From NCBI GenBank assembly GCA_030619245.1, contig JAUXBS010000054.1:1-7417 (forward strand): a stretch of DNA of 7,417 bases, read 5' to 3'. The DNA comes from Clostridia bacterium. Its GTDB lineage: Bacteria; UBA6262; WVXT01; JAUXBS01. The notes beneath the pieces are model-generated. The model made no database searches. It was given only the letters and a program-made list of their open reading frames with translations, and was not told the DNA's origin. Positions 6,640 to 7,417 of this stretch are shown here, piece after piece. The position numbers and the translations under genes were made by a program. Each line of letters begins with the position of its first letter. Positions within the stretch are counted from its first letter, which is position 1.

Positions 6640-7417
6640 ATGAATCAATCAGAATCAAAAAATAAAAAAACCGGCAGAATCGGCATTATGGTAATCCTGG
6701 TTTTATTGTTCTTACTGCTCGGTATATATACGACACACAGAGGCGGTATCGGCGCAAATGACCTCAGGGTGTATTATAAACCCGTTCAAGCTCATTTAAA
6801 CGGGAAAAGTATTTATCCCGGCCTTTACTTCTACCCTCCTGTAATAGTTGCTCTTTTTACTCCGATAGCAAGCGGGAGCATGTATGTAACCGCGGGAATA
6901 TGGTATGTTTTAAATGTTATTTTTCTTTTACTGACAGTAAAATTATGTGTTAAACTCTCGTCAGACGGCAAACCCCCGGGAAAGCTTCTTTACATTGTTC
7001 CCATCCTTTATTCCCTGGGTTTCAGCGTAGGAAGCCTGATGATGGGCCAGATAAACATTCTGATACTACTCCTTGTTTGTTCCGCTTTCTACCTGGTAAG
7101 AATGAAAAAGGAAGTGCTGGCAGGTGTTTTCCTGGGAATTGCCATAGTGTTAAAACTTACGCCCTTGTTAGTGTTAGTATACTTTGTATTCAAGAAAAAA
7201 TTTCGTATTTTAAAAGGAGTGTTCATAAGCGCAGTCATTCTTATTGTTGTGCTCCCAACCTTGTTTTTCGGGGTTAAAAAGAATATTGAATATCAAAAAG
7301 CCTGGATGGAGAGGTCGTTCCTTCCAAATGTTACCGGGAAAGATTTTGCTGAAGGAAACTTTCACAGGTACGGAAACCAGAGCCTGGAAGCTATGCTCAT
7401 AAGATTTTTTACCGATG
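6640..7417 (+). CDS. GT87-family (DUF2029) polytopic glycosyltransferase, N-terminal 259 residues
   Basis: This is a membrane protein of the GT-C fold that resembles the GT87/DUF2029 group, whose characterised members (such as PimE mannosyltransferase) move a sugar from a polyprenyl-phosphate donor to an acceptor on the outer side of the membrane. After a basic N-terminus there is a span at 14-30, then a loop with N40-D41-LRVYY; D41 is the likely catalytic acidic residue. Next come YFYPPVIVALFTP (63-75), GQINILILLL (136-145), LAGVFLGIAIVLKLTPLL (160-177) and GNQSLEAML (245-253), in family order. Six or so further spans are visible (about 83-103, 117-133, 137-153, 160-183, 191-210). The ATG at 6640 follows GAGG by 5 nt. 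The frame stays open to the window end, so roughly the C-terminal third or more is missing. Donor and acceptor cannot be told from this part; the family assignment is by motif, the sugar is unknown. Confidence 0.85.
   Translation, partial: MNQSESKNKKTGRIGIMVILVLLFLLLGIYTTHRGGIGANDLRVYYKPVQAHLNGKSIYPGLYFYPPVIVALFTPIASGSMYVTAGIWYVLNVIFLLLTVKLCVKLSSDGKPPGKLLYIVPILYSLGFSVGSLMMGQINILILLLVCSAFYLVRMKKEVLAGVFLGIAIVLKLTPLLVLVYFVFKKKFRILKGVFISAVILIVVLPTLFFGVKKNIEYQKAWMERSFLPNVTGKDFAEGNFHRYGNQSLEAMLIRFFTD

Noticed and set aside
7077..7277. Short plus-strand frame inside the glycosyltransferase gene
   Set aside because: It is out of frame with the GT87 reading frame, which is continuous through this stretch with family motifs.

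Overview
The window reads as a bacterial chromosomal segment of moderate GC. It has strong Shine-Dalgarno sites (AGGAGG, AGGGAG), sigma70-type promoters and very compact gene packing. Gene content is almost entirely housekeeping. The order ybeY - dgkA - recO - glyQ - glyS behind a PgpH/YqfF-type membrane HD protein matches the classical Firmicutes neighbourhood (phoH - yqfF - ybeY - dgkA - cdd - era - recO - glyQ - glyS). Here cdd and era are absent, phoH is not next to ybeY, and aspS stands at the head. I suspect a deep-branching or uncultured lineage (Omnitrophota-like candidate phyla or a divergent Firmicutes relative), but I cannot fix the phylum from the sequence.

Layout: everything from 6421 down to 1 lies on the minus strand and looks like one operon. 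The order of transcription is aspS (AspRS), a shortened PgpH-like HD phosphodiesterase, ybeY (16S rRNA maturation), a DgkA-PAP2 fusion, recO, glyQ, and glyS (cut by the window edge). Junctions are 32 nt, then overlaps of 65, 28 and 1 nt, then gaps of 4 and 0 nt, so most downstream genes are probably translationally coupled. Start codons are varied: ATG for aspS, ybeY, glyQ and glyS, TTG for the HD gene and the fusion, and GTG for recO. A divergent plus-strand gene starting at 6640 encodes the first 259 residues of a GT87-family polytopic glycosyltransferase and runs off the right edge.

The 218-bp divergent intergenic region (6422-6639) holds two good promoters facing away from each other: TTGACA-N17-TAATAT for the aspS operon and TAGACA-N17-TATAAT for the glycosyltransferase. 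A perfect 13-bp inverted repeat covers the aspS -10 box and could be an operator.

Functionally the operon combines translation (AspRS, both GlyRS subunits, YbeY), lipid-carrier supply (the fusion joins two enzyme classes that both can yield undecaprenyl phosphate), probable cyclic-di-AMP turnover and recombinational repair. I found no mobile element, CRISPR array, RNA gene or defence system. The points most worth a second look are the DgkA-PAP2 fusion with its altered residues, the PgpH homologue lacking the extracellular HDED domain, the histidine in AspRS that suggests a non-discriminating enzyme, and the operator-like palindrome.
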